Source: Bradyrhizobium sp. CCH5-F6 (lineage in GTDB: Bacteria; Pseudomonadota; Alphaproteobacteria; Rhizobiales; Xanthobacteraceae). From it: a stretch of DNA of 64,000 bases. The translations under genes were made by a program, and so were the position numbers. Each line of letters starts with the position of its first letter. Within the stretch, counting starts at the first letter, position 1. The stretch is from positions 1 to 64,000 of the forward strand of contig NZ_LSIC01000014.1 of NCBI RefSeq assembly GCF_001556045.1. Direction: 5' to 3'. Below the pieces are notes generated by a model that worked only from the letters and a program-made list of their open reading frames with translations, had not been told where the DNA came from and did no database searches. Shown in pieces: positions 45,445-53,148 of this stretch.

Positions 45445-45648
45445 TCACGCGGTGCCGCGGCGGACATAGGGCAGCGCGAACAGATAGAGCCCGGTCGCGA
45501 GCAGCGGAATCAGCGGCACGAGCGCCAGGAAGCCGATCCACACGGCCTGCACCTGCATGATCATCGCCACGATGTTGGCAATGACCGCGAGCGTGAAGGC
45601 CATCGACAGCCAGCGATGAATCTGCCGAATCCACATCTGCGTGCTCAT
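45445..45648 (-). CDS. small two-TM membrane protein
   Basis: A 67-residue protein with a short amphipathic start (MSTQMWIRQIHRWLS), two hydrophobic helices (MAFTLAVIANIVAMIMQVQA and WIGFLALVPLIPLLATGLYLFAL) and the basic end PYVRRGTA. The length and hydrophobicity profile suggest an inner-membrane protein. I assign no family. AGGGAGGA precedes the ATG, a strong ribosome binding site. It is the second to last gene of a minus-strand run arsR, SRPBCC, this gene, DUF1801. Confidence 0.75.
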   Translation of the reverse strand: MSTQMWIRQIHRWLSMAFTLAVIANIVAMIMQVQAVWIGFLALVPLIPLLATGLYLFALPYVRRGTA

Positions 45649-45690
45649 TGGGTCCTCCCTTGAAACTGATTGGAACGGGCGCCGGCGGTG

Positions 45691-46119
45691 CTAACCCGCT
45701 CGCGCCAGCACGTCGTCCAGCCTGGCGAGAAATTGCTTCCAGCCGGCATGCGCGCCGCCAAAAGCCTGCTTCTGCGTCGGGCGGAAGCCCGCCTGCTCGA
45801 CGCGCAGATGCGTGCCGGTGCTCGTCGGCGTCAGCGTGAACGTCACGACGCTTTTCAGGTCGAACGCCGCATCCTCATGCGAGAAGTTCCAGGTATAGGC
45901 GAGGCTCTTCTGCGGCTCGATGGTGAGCACCTCGCAGTCCAGCACGCCGCCCCATTCGCCGCGCAGGTTGAAGCGATGACCGACCACGGGCTTGAAGTCG
46001 TTCTTCATCAGCCATTCCTCGATCAGATGCGGCTGCGTCAGCGCGCGCCAGATCCGCTCGGCCGGAAAGGCAAATTCGCGCTCGATGACGACGGAGCGCG
46101 TTTCGGCAGGTTCGTTCAT
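45691..46119 (-). CDS. SRPBCC (AHSA1/START-like) family protein
   Basis: A 142-residue AHSA1-type protein with the family pattern: N-terminal VIEREFAFPAERIWRALTQPHLIEEWLMKNDF, then GHRFNLRGEW, VLDCEVLTIEPQKSLAYTW, VTFTLTPTSTGTHLRVEQAGF and a C-terminal helix GWKQFLARLDDVLA. These fold into a hydrophobic ligand-binding helix-grip. The ATG overlaps the arsR stop as ATGA. ArsR-SRPBCC pairs are widespread; the natural ligand is generally unknown. Confidence 0.9.
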   Translation of the reverse strand: MNEPAETRSVVIEREFAFPAERIWRALTQPHLIEEWLMKNDFKPVVGHRFNLRGEWGGVLDCEVLTIEPQKSLAYTWNFSHEDAAFDLKSVVTFTLTPTSTGTHLRVEQAGFRPTQKQAFGGAHAGWKQFLARLDDVLARAG

Positions 46120-46439
46120 TGATCCATCCTCTTCAGGAGATCGTCGAGGGCGTCGAGCCGCTTCTGCCAGAATCCGGCCATCTGGCTGGTCCAGTCGATC
46201 AGCGGATTGAGCGCGCCTGGCCGCGCGCTGTAGTGGGTCTGGCGTCCTTCGTGGCGGTCGCGCACCAGCCCGGCCTGCTTCAAGGCGCCCAGATGTTTCG
46301 AGACCGCCGGCTGGGACACGCCGGATCGCGCCGTCAGCGCCCCCACGGTCTGCTCCCCCTCACGGCACAGCCGCTCGAAGATCGCCCGCCGGGTCGGATC
46401 GGCGAGCGTCCTGAACAGGAGATCATGAGCGGCGGACAT
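46116..46439 (-). CDS. ArsR family winged-helix transcriptional regulator
   Basis: A 107-residue ArsR-type regulator: LLFRTLADPTRRAIFERLCREGEQTVGALTARSGVSQPAVSKHLGALKQAGLVRDRHEGRQTHYSA is the classic winged helix. The recognition helix is at about residues 41-53. The metal-binding ELCVCDL cysteines are absent: the equivalent position reads GEQTVGAL, and the only cysteine (RLCREG) lies earlier. It is thus of the non-metal group that pairs with SRPBCC proteins. Two palindromes immediately upstream look like its own operator, suggesting autorepression of the pair. Confidence 0.93.
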   Translation of the reverse strand: MSAAHDLLFRTLADPTRRAIFERLCREGEQTVGALTARSGVSQPAVSKHLGALKQAGLVRDRHEGRQTHYSARPGALNPLIDWTSQMAGFWQKRLDALDDLLKRMDQ

Positions 46440-46444
46440 GTGAA

Positions 46445-46490
46445 ATCCATAACCAGAAAGTTATGGATTAATTGATAACCCTGGAGTTAT
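46445..46490. promoter_or_regulatory. tandem palindromic operator of the arsR-SRPBCC unit
   Basis: The first site is ATCCATAAC-N6-GTTATGGAT (46445-46468), a perfect 9-6-9 palindrome. The second is ATAAC-N6-GTTAT (46475-46490), the same core. Centres are 26 bp apart. They begin 6 bases upstream of the arsR start codon. Binding by the adjacent ArsR is inferred from position and symmetry. Confidence 0.75.
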
Positions 46491-46544
46491 GGGTAAGTCA
46501 AGCGCGAGGCGCCGAGATGGCCGTGGCTGGCGCAGCCCTCTCCA

Positions 46545-46631
46545 CGTCATTGCGAGGAGCCTTTGCGACGAAGCAATCCAGATTGCCCCCGCGGAGGGAT
46601 TCTGGATTGCTTCGCTGCGCTCGCAATGACG
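46545..46631. repeat. dispersed palindromic repeat, family A
   Basis: CGTCATTGCGAGGAGC...GACGAAGCAATCCAGA pairs with TCTGGATTGCTTCGCTGC...CTCGCAATGACG. It lies between the arsR operator and the DsrE gene. It is a near-consensus copy, useful as the reference for the family. Confidence 0.88.
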
Positions 46632-46652
46632 GAAAACGCGGCGGCAGCGCCG

Positions 46653-47102
46653 CTACGGCCGCAGATACAAATACCCCTGCGCCTGCAGCTCCGCGATACG
46701 GACCACGCCGCCATTCTCTGCGTTGACGAAGCCCGGCAGCAGATCCTTCAGCGTCACGTTCTGCGCCTTCATCGTGTTGCCGCAGGCAGCGAGCTCGATA
46801 CCGTCCCTGGAGAAGTCACCGACGCGCTTGCTGACGTCAGGATTGGACTGTGCCGCGTGAAACGCCTTCAGCGCCGGCCCGTGAATCACCAGCGCGATCG
46901 TCACATGCTCGGGTCCGCCGACGCCGTCGATGTGGTTCTGAATATTGCCGAGCACGAAGCTGACCTTCTCAGCATCGCTGAGATGATAGACGACCTTCAG
47001 CTTGTTGCCCGCACCGGCTTCCGTGGCAGCTCTTGCGCTCGAGACGCCAAGCGCCGCGCCCAGGGCCGACACGGCGCTCCACAACATGTTCCGGCGGTTC
47101 AT
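46653..47102 (-). CDS. exported DsrE-family (sulfur-relay-like) protein
   Basis: A 149-residue protein with a signal sequence (MNRRNMLWSAVSALGAALGVSSARA) and a mature domain of DsrE type: KLKVVYHLSDAEKVSFVLGNIQNHIDG, VTIALVIHGPALKAF, GIELAACGNTM with the conserved Cys, and GVVRIAELQAQGYLYL. DsrE-like proteins often handle sulfur with this cysteine; export suggests a periplasmic role. The start ATG at 47102 is chosen because the signal sequence begins there. It lies 38 bases after the next secreted-protein gene and may be co-transcribed with it. Confidence 0.88.
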   Translation of the reverse strand: MNRRNMLWSAVSALGAALGVSSARAATEAGAGNKLKVVYHLSDAEKVSFVLGNIQNHIDGVGGPEHVTIALVIHGPALKAFHAAQSNPDVSKRVGDFSRDGIELAACGNTMKAQNVTLKDLLPGFVNAENGGVVRIAELQAQGYLYLRP

Positions 47103-47140
47103 GGCGATCTCCTTCGACTGGGCCGAGCTCGCCGAAGATA

Positions 47141-47761
47141 TCACTTGTGGCGCAGTGCGGCGAGTTCCTTGCGGTCGGTCACCAGCGAGGCACATTCGCC
47201 ATTGTCGGCGCGATCGAGGCGGAAGATCTTGTCGTCGGCGCCGGCCACGAGCGAATGCTCGGCGTCGTCATCCGGCTTGTTGTTCTGCCAGACCCTGACG
47301 CGTTCGAGCCGCACGATCGCTGACTTGTCGTCCTTGGACAGCGCAACGCCGATGCCGCCGCCCTCGCAGTCGACGCCGCAGCCGAGGCGCACGTCGCTGC
47401 CGCTCTTTGTGAACACGACGTGGTTGCACGAGCCGCTGGAGTCGAAATCGCCGCTGCGGTGGCGGTACCTGAAGCCGAGCCGGAAGGAGTTGTGGAGCTG
47501 CTTGTCCTCCTCGTCGAATTCCGCGGAGACCAGCAGCTTCATCGCGGCGACCTTCTGCTTGGGGTGTCGCGCCAGATGGTCCGCATCGTAGCGACGGACG
47601 AAGCAGGCATAGGCCTTGTTGCCAGGCGCGCCCGCATACACGCGTGCGTTGAAGGTCTCGGCTTCGGCCTTGCTTGGCTCGCGAATGTCGTCGCCGTCCT
47701 CGGCGCGGGTGGCGCCGGTCAGCGCGGCCAGGATGAGCGCAGCAAAGATACAGACCTTCAT
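47141..47761 (-). CDS. hypothetical secreted protein
   Basis: A 206-residue protein with a cleavable signal peptide (MKVCIFAALILAALTGATRA). The mature part has about six cysteines (YACFVRR, SGSCNHVVF, LGCGVDCEGGG, GECASL), which could form disulfides in the periplasm. The patterns FRLGFRYRHRSGDFDSSGSCNHVVFTKSG and RLGCGVDCEGGGIGVAL are the most distinctive. I recognise no characterised family. It precedes the DsrE-like gene on the same strand. Confidence 0.75.
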   Translation of the reverse strand: MKVCIFAALILAALTGATRAEDGDDIREPSKAEAETFNARVYAGAPGNKAYACFVRRYDADHLARHPKQKVAAMKLLVSAEFDEEDKQLHNSFRLGFRYRHRSGDFDSSGSCNHVVFTKSGSDVRLGCGVDCEGGGIGVALSKDDKSAIVRLERVRVWQNNKPDDDAEHSLVAGADDKIFRLDRADNGECASLVTDRKELAALRHK

Positions 47762-48088
47762 GATGGCCTCGAGCGCGTGACGGGTTTTGCCGCAGCAGGA
47801 CAGAGCTGCTGTCTGTTAGACGCCGGCGGGGTGCATCGCGTTCAACCGCTGCAAGTCGCCCGCGCGACCATCGCAATGCGGACTTGGGGCCGGTGGTTTT
47901 CGAGCCGAGCCTTAGTCACGGATGGGATCAAGAAGGTTCAAGCGGCGGAGCGCATTGATTTCCCTGGAACCCGATGCCGGGAATTGCTGCGACATTGTCT
48001 CGGTTCGTCAATGTGGTAGCCTTCACAGACGACCGCCTTTGGCGGTCGTAAGCTGGGGCTGACTTGTCAGTATGTGGAGTCCCCCGCA
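47762..48088. other. divergent intergenic region
   Basis: These 327 bases separate the secreted protein gene (-) from the cyclase-SUMF1 gene (+). They hold a short perfect hairpin at 48029-48049 and no convincing ORF. A GGAAC at 47967 lacks a matching -10. Confidence 0.45.
48029..48049. other. perfect 9-bp hairpin upstream of the cyclase gene
   Basis: ACGACCGCC (48029-48037), loop TTT, GGCGGTCGT (48041-48049). It lies 40 bases before the presumed start of the cyclase-SUMF1 gene. It may be a regulator site, a leader hairpin, or a terminator without a T-run. Confidence 0.45.
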
Positions 48089-49627
48089 ATGGGCGAAATT
48101 CGCAATTTCAAATCCGGCAATCAGGATGGGGCGTCTCCACACGGCCCCATGCCTCGTCGTCTCGCCGCGATCATCGTCGGTGACATCGCATCATACAGCC
48201 GCATGATGCAGGCTGACGAGGAGGGAACGCATGTCCGCGTCAAGCGGATCGAACGCGATCTCATCAATCCCAGCATCGCCGAGCACCATGGTACTCTGGT
48301 GAAGACGACGGGCGATGGCTTCATCGCCATTTTCGACAGTCCCGTCGAGGCGGTTCGATGCAGCATCGTCATCCAGCAGAACCTCATCGGCCGCAACGCC
48401 TCGCTTCCGAAGCACTCGCGGCTCGAATACCGCATCGGCGTCAATCTCGGCGACGTGATCGTGGAGCCGGACGATGTCTACGGCGACGGCGTCAACATCG
48501 CCTCACGCATCGAGGGCATCGCTGAGCCCGGTCAGGTCTATATCTCCGGCGCGATCTACGAGCAGATCAAGCACAAGGTAGTATGCGGCTATGAGTCGCT
48601 CGGCGACCGCAAGGTCAAGAACATCACCGACCCGGTGCGGGTCTATCGCGTGTTGCCGGATGCAGACGCAGTCGTCGGAACGCGCGGCCGGCGCGAGAAT
48701 GTGCTGATCTTTCTGCTGGCCTTCACGGTCATGATGATGGCCGCAGGCGTGCTTTGGTATCTGCTGGCGCAGCCGGGCAGGATGGGCGAGCAGGCCGCTG
48801 CGCCAGTTGCTTCTCCGGCCGCGTCGCCGAGTCCGCAGCCGTTGCCGAGCGAGGCGGCGACGCAGACGCCGCAACCATCGCCGTCGTTGGCTTCGGCGCC
48901 TTCTTCGGCTTCGTCACCTTCGCCGCCGGTACCCAGCCCATCGGCGACGCCGCTTCGCGAACCCGAGATGATCGCCATTCGCGGCGGCAGTTTCGCGATG
49001 GGAAGCAATGATGATCCGACCGAGCGTCCCGTCCACCAGGTCACGATCAAGCCGTTCTCGCTTGGAAAATATCCGGTGACGGTGCGGGAGTGGAACGAAT
49101 GCGCCGCTGCGAACGCCTGTGGTTTCACCGCAACCGGCAAGGACGATGCGCCGGTCAGCAATGTGAGCTGGACCGACGCGAAGCAATATGCCGCCTTTCT
49201 GTCGCAGGCGACGAAAAAGCCCTACCGGCTTCCGAGCGAGGCCGAATGGGAATACGCAGCCCGTGGCGGGACGCAAACCAAGTATTGGTGGGGCGACAAG
49301 CTCCAGCCGGGTATGGCCGGATGCAAGGATTGCGGCGACCTCGCCGCCGACCAGCCGGCGAAGGTCGGCAGCTTCAAGCCCAATCCATTCGGTCTCCACG
49401 ACATGGGCGGCGGCATCGACCAGTGGGTCGAGGACTGCTGGCACAAGAACTATCAGGGTGCGCCGGTCGACGGTTCGGCATGGACCAACGGCGACTGCTC
49501 ATCGCACGTCCTGCGCTCGGGCTCCTGGAAGAACGATTCGAGATACGTGCGGCCGTCCAACCGCGATGGCTACGACACCAATGTCCGCTACCCCACGCAT
49601 GGATTACGTGTCGCGCTCAGTCCGTAG
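48089..49627 (+). CDS. class III adenylate cyclase fused to a SUMF1/FGE-like domain
   Basis: A 512-residue predicted membrane protein in four parts. First is a class III nucleotidyl cyclase domain (about 22-190) with metal Asp residues in IIVGDIASYS and KTTGDGF, the substrate Lys in VKTTGDG, and the Asn/Arg of YGDGVNIASRI, so it looks active. Then come one transmembrane helix (NVLIFLLAFTVMMMAAGVLWYLLA), a Pro/Ser/Ala-rich linker of about 60 residues, and a C-terminal SUMF1/FGE-sulfatase fold (GGSFAMGSNDD, PVSNVSWTDAKQYAAFL, YRLPSEAEWEYAARGG, GLHDMGGGIDQWVED). The formylglycine-enzyme Cys pair is missing (SGSWKNDSRYV). I start at ATG 48089, with GGAG 9 bases upstream; GTG 48074 is possible. 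Confidence 0.9.
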   Translation: MGEIRNFKSGNQDGASPHGPMPRRLAAIIVGDIASYSRMMQADEEGTHVRVKRIERDLINPSIAEHHGTLVKTTGDGFIAIFDSPVEAVRCSIVIQQNLIGRNASLPKHSRLEYRIGVNLGDVIVEPDDVYGDGVNIASRIEGIAEPGQVYISGAIYEQIKHKVVCGYESLGDRKVKNITDPVRVYRVLPDADAVVGTRGRRENVLIFLLAFTVMMMAAGVLWYLLAQPGRMGEQAAAPVASPAASPSPQPLPSEAATQTPQPSPSLASAPSSASSPSPPVPSPSATPLREPEMIAIRGGSFAMGSNDDPTERPVHQVTIKPFSLGKYPVTVREWNECAAANACGFTATGKDDAPVSNVSWTDAKQYAAFLSQATKKPYRLPSEAEWEYAARGGTQTKYWWGDKLQPGMAGCKDCGDLAADQPAKVGSFKPNPFGLHDMGGGIDQWVEDCWHKNYQGAPVDGSAWTNGDCSSHVLRSGSWKNDSRYVRPSNRDGYDTNVRYPTHGLRVALSP

Positions 49628-49643
49628 AACTGGAGTAGGCTTG

Positions 49644-50093
49644 ATGAAGACCATTGCCTGTGTCGCGCTGGCGGCCGCGATTGCACTGCTCCCGGGCGCG
49701 GCCTCCGCGCAAGGCAAGACTGCGCCCAAGGACGCGAAGCTCTATTTCATCACGCCGTATGACGGTCAGAAAGTTCGCGGTGGATTCTGGGTCCGCTTCG
49801 GCTTGCGCAACATGGGCGTGACGCATGCCGGCGACGACTACCAGAACGCCGGTCACCATCATCTGCTGATCGACGTCAAGGATCCCATCGATCCCAAGGA
49901 GCCGATCCTGCAGGACAAGTCGCACCTGCATTTCGGGGCTGGTCAGACTGAAACCTTCCTCGAGCTTCCGCCGGGGACGCACACGCTTCAGCTGGTGCTC
50001 GGCGACGCGAAGCACTATCCGTTCGAACCACCCGTCGTGTCGGAGAAGATCACGATACGCGTCAGGCCGGCGGTATCGGCACGGAGCCGGTGA
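49644..50093 (+). CDS. DUF4399 domain-containing exported protein
   Basis: A 149-residue protein with a signal peptide (MKTIACVALAAAIALLPGAASA) and a compact beta-rich domain: AKLYFITPYDGQKVRGGFWVRFGLRNMGV, the histidine cluster NAGHHHLLIDV, HLHFGAGQTETFLELPPGTHTLQLVLGDA and HYPFEPPVVSEKITI. This is the DUF4399 pattern. The histidines could bind a metal, but function is unknown. GGAG lies upstream of ATG 49644. It follows the cyclase gene by 16 bases and abuts korB end to end. Confidence 0.88.
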   Translation: MKTIACVALAAAIALLPGAASAQGKTAPKDAKLYFITPYDGQKVRGGFWVRFGLRNMGVTHAGDDYQNAGHHHLLIDVKDPIDPKEPILQDKSHLHFGAGQTETFLELPPGTHTLQLVLGDAKHYPFEPPVVSEKITIRVRPAVSARSR

Positions 50094-51149
50094 TCACCGC
50101 AGGCTGGCGTTGATCTTGTCCAGCACCGCCGAGCCCGGGCACAGCGAGTCCGCCTCCAGGCTGTTGAGCGGCGTCTCGACCGTGTTGAGATGTTCGTGCA
50201 GGTCTTCCGCGTCGGGCTCGACATAGAGCAGGCCGGTGACGATCTGGCCCTTGGCGGCGTGCTTTTGCAGGAAGGTCATGGCTCCCAGCCGGTCATGCGG
50301 ATCGTAGTCGGCGTCGATCTTGCGCAGCGCGATCTTGCTGCCGTCATGCTGCTCGACCACCTGCACCGTGCCGGGCGCATAGTCCACCGCGATCGGATCG
50401 CGGCCGACCAGCACGTCGAGCCGGTTCACGGCGTCATTGTGCTCGCGGACATAATCGAAGCTCTTGGTCGAGCCAGCGTGATTGTTGAAGGCGATGCAGG
50501 GGCTGATGACGTCGATGAAGGAGGCGCCCTTGTGGCGGATCGCGGCCGCGATCAGCGGCACCAGCTGGGTCTTGTCGCCGGAGAATGAGCGCGCGACGAA
50601 GGTGGCGCCGAGCTGCAGCGCGATCGCGACGAGGTCGATGGCGTTGTCGGTGTTGGTCACGCCCTTCTTGCTCTTCGAGCCGCGGTCGGCGGTCGCCGAG
50701 AACTGGCCCTTGGTCAGGCCGTAGACGCCATTGTTCTCGACGATGTAGGTCATGTTGACGCCGCGCCGGATCGAATGCGCGAACTGGCCGAAACCGATCG
50801 AGGCGGAATCGCCGTCGCCGGAGACGCCGAGATAGATCAGGTCGCGGTTGGCGAGGTTGGCGCCCGTGAGCACGCTCGGCATACGGCCGTGCACGGAGTT
50901 GAAGCCGTGCGAATTGCCGAGGAAATAGTCCGGCGTCTTGGACGAGCAGCCGATGCCGGAGATCTTCGCCACCCGATGCGGCTCAATCGAGAGCTCGTAG
51001 CAGGCCTCGATGATCGAGGCCGTGATCGAATCGTGGCCACAACCGGCACACAGCGTCGAGATCTTGCCCTCGTAGTCGCGATGCGTGTAGCCGAGCTCGT
51101 TCTTCTTGAGGCCCGGATGATGGAATTTCGGTTTTGCAATGTAGGTCAT
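50094..51149 (-). CDS. korB: 2-oxoacid:ferredoxin oxidoreductase beta subunit (KorB-like)
   Basis: The beta subunit binds thiamine diphosphate and a 4Fe-4S cluster; with the alpha subunit it oxidatively decarboxylates a 2-oxoacid (probably 2-oxoglutarate) to an acyl-CoA, reducing ferredoxin. The 351 residues show STLCAGCGHDSI, SGIGCSSKTPDYF, the TPP motif GVSGDGDSASIG...ENNGVYGLTKGQ and the later Cys in VISPCIAFNNH. It is the last gene of a three-gene minus-strand operon. A family A repeat separates it from korA. Substrate choice is inferred from the KorAB-like two-subunit layout. Confidence 0.92.
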   Translation of the reverse strand: MTYIAKPKFHHPGLKKNELGYTHRDYEGKISTLCAGCGHDSITASIIEACYELSIEPHRVAKISGIGCSSKTPDYFLGNSHGFNSVHGRMPSVLTGANLANRDLIYLGVSGDGDSASIGFGQFAHSIRRGVNMTYIVENNGVYGLTKGQFSATADRGSKSKKGVTNTDNAIDLVAIALQLGATFVARSFSGDKTQLVPLIAAAIRHKGASFIDVISPCIAFNNHAGSTKSFDYVREHNDAVNRLDVLVGRDPIAVDYAPGTVQVVEQHDGSKIALRKIDADYDPHDRLGAMTFLQKHAAKGQIVTGLLYVEPDAEDLHEHLNTVETPLNSLEADSLCPGSAVLDKINASLR

Positions 51150-51201
51150 GACGTTCTCTCTCTAGCCTCGTCCGCCGCGTGGCAGGGTCGCACCTGGACT
51201 C

Positions 51202-51281
51202 CGTCATTGCGAGCGTAGCGAAGCAATCCAGACCGTATCCGCGGAAAGACGCTGGATTGCTTCGCTGCGCTCGCAATGACG
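51202..51281. repeat. dispersed palindromic repeat, family A, inside the kor operon
   Basis: CGTCATTGCGAGCGTAGCGAAGCAATCCAGA...GCTGGATTGCTTCGCTGCGCTCGCAATGACG. It lies in the gap between korA and korB, which are otherwise one operon, as at kdpB-kdpC. Confidence 0.88.
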
Positions 51282-51300
51282 ATGTCGATGCGCTCTGCCA

Positions 51301-53148
51301 TCATGACACGGCCTTGCGGAGCGGGGTCACCTTGAGCTGATCCTGGTGGTCGCCAATGGCTTTCGCGATGAAGCGGGCGGTGATCGGTGTGCCGTCGTAG
51401 TGCACGATCGGCACGAGGCGGACCGGATCGATGCCGTTCTCGTTGACGATGAGCTGGCGCAGCTGGCTGTCGCGGTTCTGCTCGACCACGTAGACGAAAT
51501 CGTGCTCGGCGAGGAAGCTCGCGACGCTTGAGTGGAACGGGAAGGCGCGGATGCGCAGGCGGTCGAGCTGATGCCCGCGCGCCTCGAGCAGTCCGATCGC
51601 CTCGTCCATCGCCGGCGAAGTCGAGCCGAAGTAGATCACGCCATATTTGGTCGGCCGTTCCGCATTGGCTTGCAGCGGCCGCGGCACGAGGTCCTGCGCG
51701 GTCTCGAACTTGCGCACCAGGCGCTGCATGTTGTCGGCATAGACCGAGCCTTCCTCCGAGTAGCGCGCATAGCGATCGCGCGAGGTGCCGCGGGTGAAGT
51801 AGGAGCCCTTGGTCGGATGCGTGCCGGGATAGGTGCGGTAGGGAATGCCGTCGCCGTCGACGTCCAGATAACGGCCGAAGTCGCGGCCCTCCTCCAGCAT
51901 CTCCGCGGTCATGATCTTGCCGCGGTCATACTGCTTGGCGTCGTCCCATTTCAGCGGACGGCAAAGCCGGTGGTTCATGCCGATGTCGAGGTCGAGCATC
52001 AGGAAGATCGTGGTCTGGAGTCGCTCGGCGAGGTCGAACGCTGCGGCGGCGAACTCGAAGGCTTCGGCCGGATCCTCCGGGAACAGCAGCACATGCTTGG
52101 TGTCGCCATGCGAGGCATAGGCGCAGGCGATGATGTCGCATTGCTGGGTGCGGGTCGGCATGCCCGTGGAGGGGCCAGCGCGCTGGATGTTCATGATCAC
52201 GGCAGGGATCTCGGCGAAATAGGACAGGCCGATGAACTCCGTCATCAGCGAGATGCCAGGGCCTGATGTCGCGGTGAAGGCACGGGCGCCGTTCCAGGAC
52301 GCGCCGATGACGATGCCGATCGAGGCCAGCTCGTCCTCGCCCTGCACGATCGCGTACTTTGCCTTGCCCGTCTCCGGGTCGTGCCGGTACTTTTTGCAGT
52401 GGGCGGTGAAGGCCTCCGCCACCGACGAGGACGGCGTGATCGGGTACCACGCGCATACGGTGGCGCCGCCATAGACGGCGCCGAGCGCGGCGGCGCTGTT
52501 GCCTTCTATGAAGATGCGGTCGCCAACCTTGTCGGACTTCTTCACCCTGAGCCCGATCGGGCATTTCAGGTTTTGCAGCGCCCAGTCGCGGCCGAGATGC
52601 AGCGCGTGGACGTTGGAGGAGAGCAGCTTCTCCTTGCCCTTGTACTGCTCGCCGATCAGCTGCTCGATCAGCCTCGGGTCCATGTCGAGCAGCGCACTGA
52701 GCGCGCCGAGATAGATGATGTTCTTGAACAGCTGGCGCTGGCGCGGATCGGTATAGGTCGAATTGGTGATGGCGGTCAGCGGCACGCCGATCACCGTGAT
52801 GTCGTCGCGGAATTTGGTCGACGGCATCGGCTTGGTGGAATCGTAGAACAGATAGCCGCCGGGCTCGATGCCGGCGACGTCCTTGTCCCAGGTTTGCGGG
52901 TTCATCGCCACCATCATGTCGACGCCGCCGCGGGCGCCGAGATGGCCGGCTTCCGTCACCCGCACCTCGTACCAGGTCGGCAGGCCCTGGATGTTGGAGG
53001 GGAAGATGTTGCGCGGAGACACCGGAACGCCATGGCGCAGGATCGCGCGCGCGAACATCTCGTTGGCGCTGGCCGAGCCCGAGCCGTTGACGTTGGCGAA
53101 ACGGACGACGAAGTCGTTTACGCTGCTGATCGGCTTTTTGTCGGACAT
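51301..53148 (-). CDS. korA: 2-oxoacid:ferredoxin oxidoreductase alpha subunit (KorA-like, gamma-alpha fused)
   Basis: A 615-residue subunit. The N-terminal gamma-type domain (about 10-190: VRFANVNGSGSASANEMFARAILRHG, VRVTEAGHLGARGGVDMMVAM) is fused to the alpha domain (about 220-610), which contains the YPITPSSSVAEAF motif, TATSGPGISLMTEFIG, AGPSTGMPTRTQQCDI and EQNRDSQLRQLI. The layout equals that of KorA in the gamma-alpha-fused KorAB type. The ATG at 53148 lies inside the end of the upstream gene (31-base overlap), so translation is coupled. Confidence 0.92.
   Translation of the reverse strand: MSDKKPISSVNDFVVRFANVNGSGSASANEMFARAILRHGVPVSPRNIFPSNIQGLPTWYEVRVTEAGHLGARGGVDMMVAMNPQTWDKDVAGIEPGGYLFYDSTKPMPSTKFRDDITVIGVPLTAITNSTYTDPRQRQLFKNIIYLGALSALLDMDPRLIEQLIGEQYKGKEKLLSSNVHALHLGRDWALQNLKCPIGLRVKKSDKVGDRIFIEGNSAAALGAVYGGATVCAWYPITPSSSVAEAFTAHCKKYRHDPETGKAKYAIVQGEDELASIGIVIGASWNGARAFTATSGPGISLMTEFIGLSYFAEIPAVIMNIQRAGPSTGMPTRTQQCDIIACAYASHGDTKHVLLFPEDPAEAFEFAAAAFDLAERLQTTIFLMLDLDIGMNHRLCRPLKWDDAKQYDRGKIMTAEMLEEGRDFGRYLDVDGDGIPYRTYPGTHPTKGSYFTRGTSRDRYARYSEEGSVYADNMQRLVRKFETAQDLVPRPLQANAERPTKYGVIYFGSTSPAMDEAIGLLEARGHQLDRLRIRAFPFHSSVASFLAEHDFVYVVEQNRDSQLRQLIVNENGIDPVRLVPIVHYDGTPITARFIAKAIGDHQDQLKVTPLRKAVS

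Noticed and set aside
46116..46439. Arsenic or other metal-responsive ArsR
   Set aside because: The ELCVCDL-type cysteine motif is absent; it pairs with an SRPBCC gene, not a metal resistance gene.
47967..47991. EcfG promoter upstream of the cyclase gene
   Set aside because: GGAAC is present, but at spacers of 16 and 17 bases the -10 reads CTGC or TGCG rather than NGTT.
48089..49627. Calling the C-terminal domain a formylglycine-generating sulfatase activator
   Set aside because: The copper-binding cysteine pair of true formylglycine enzymes is absent at SGSWKNDSRYV.
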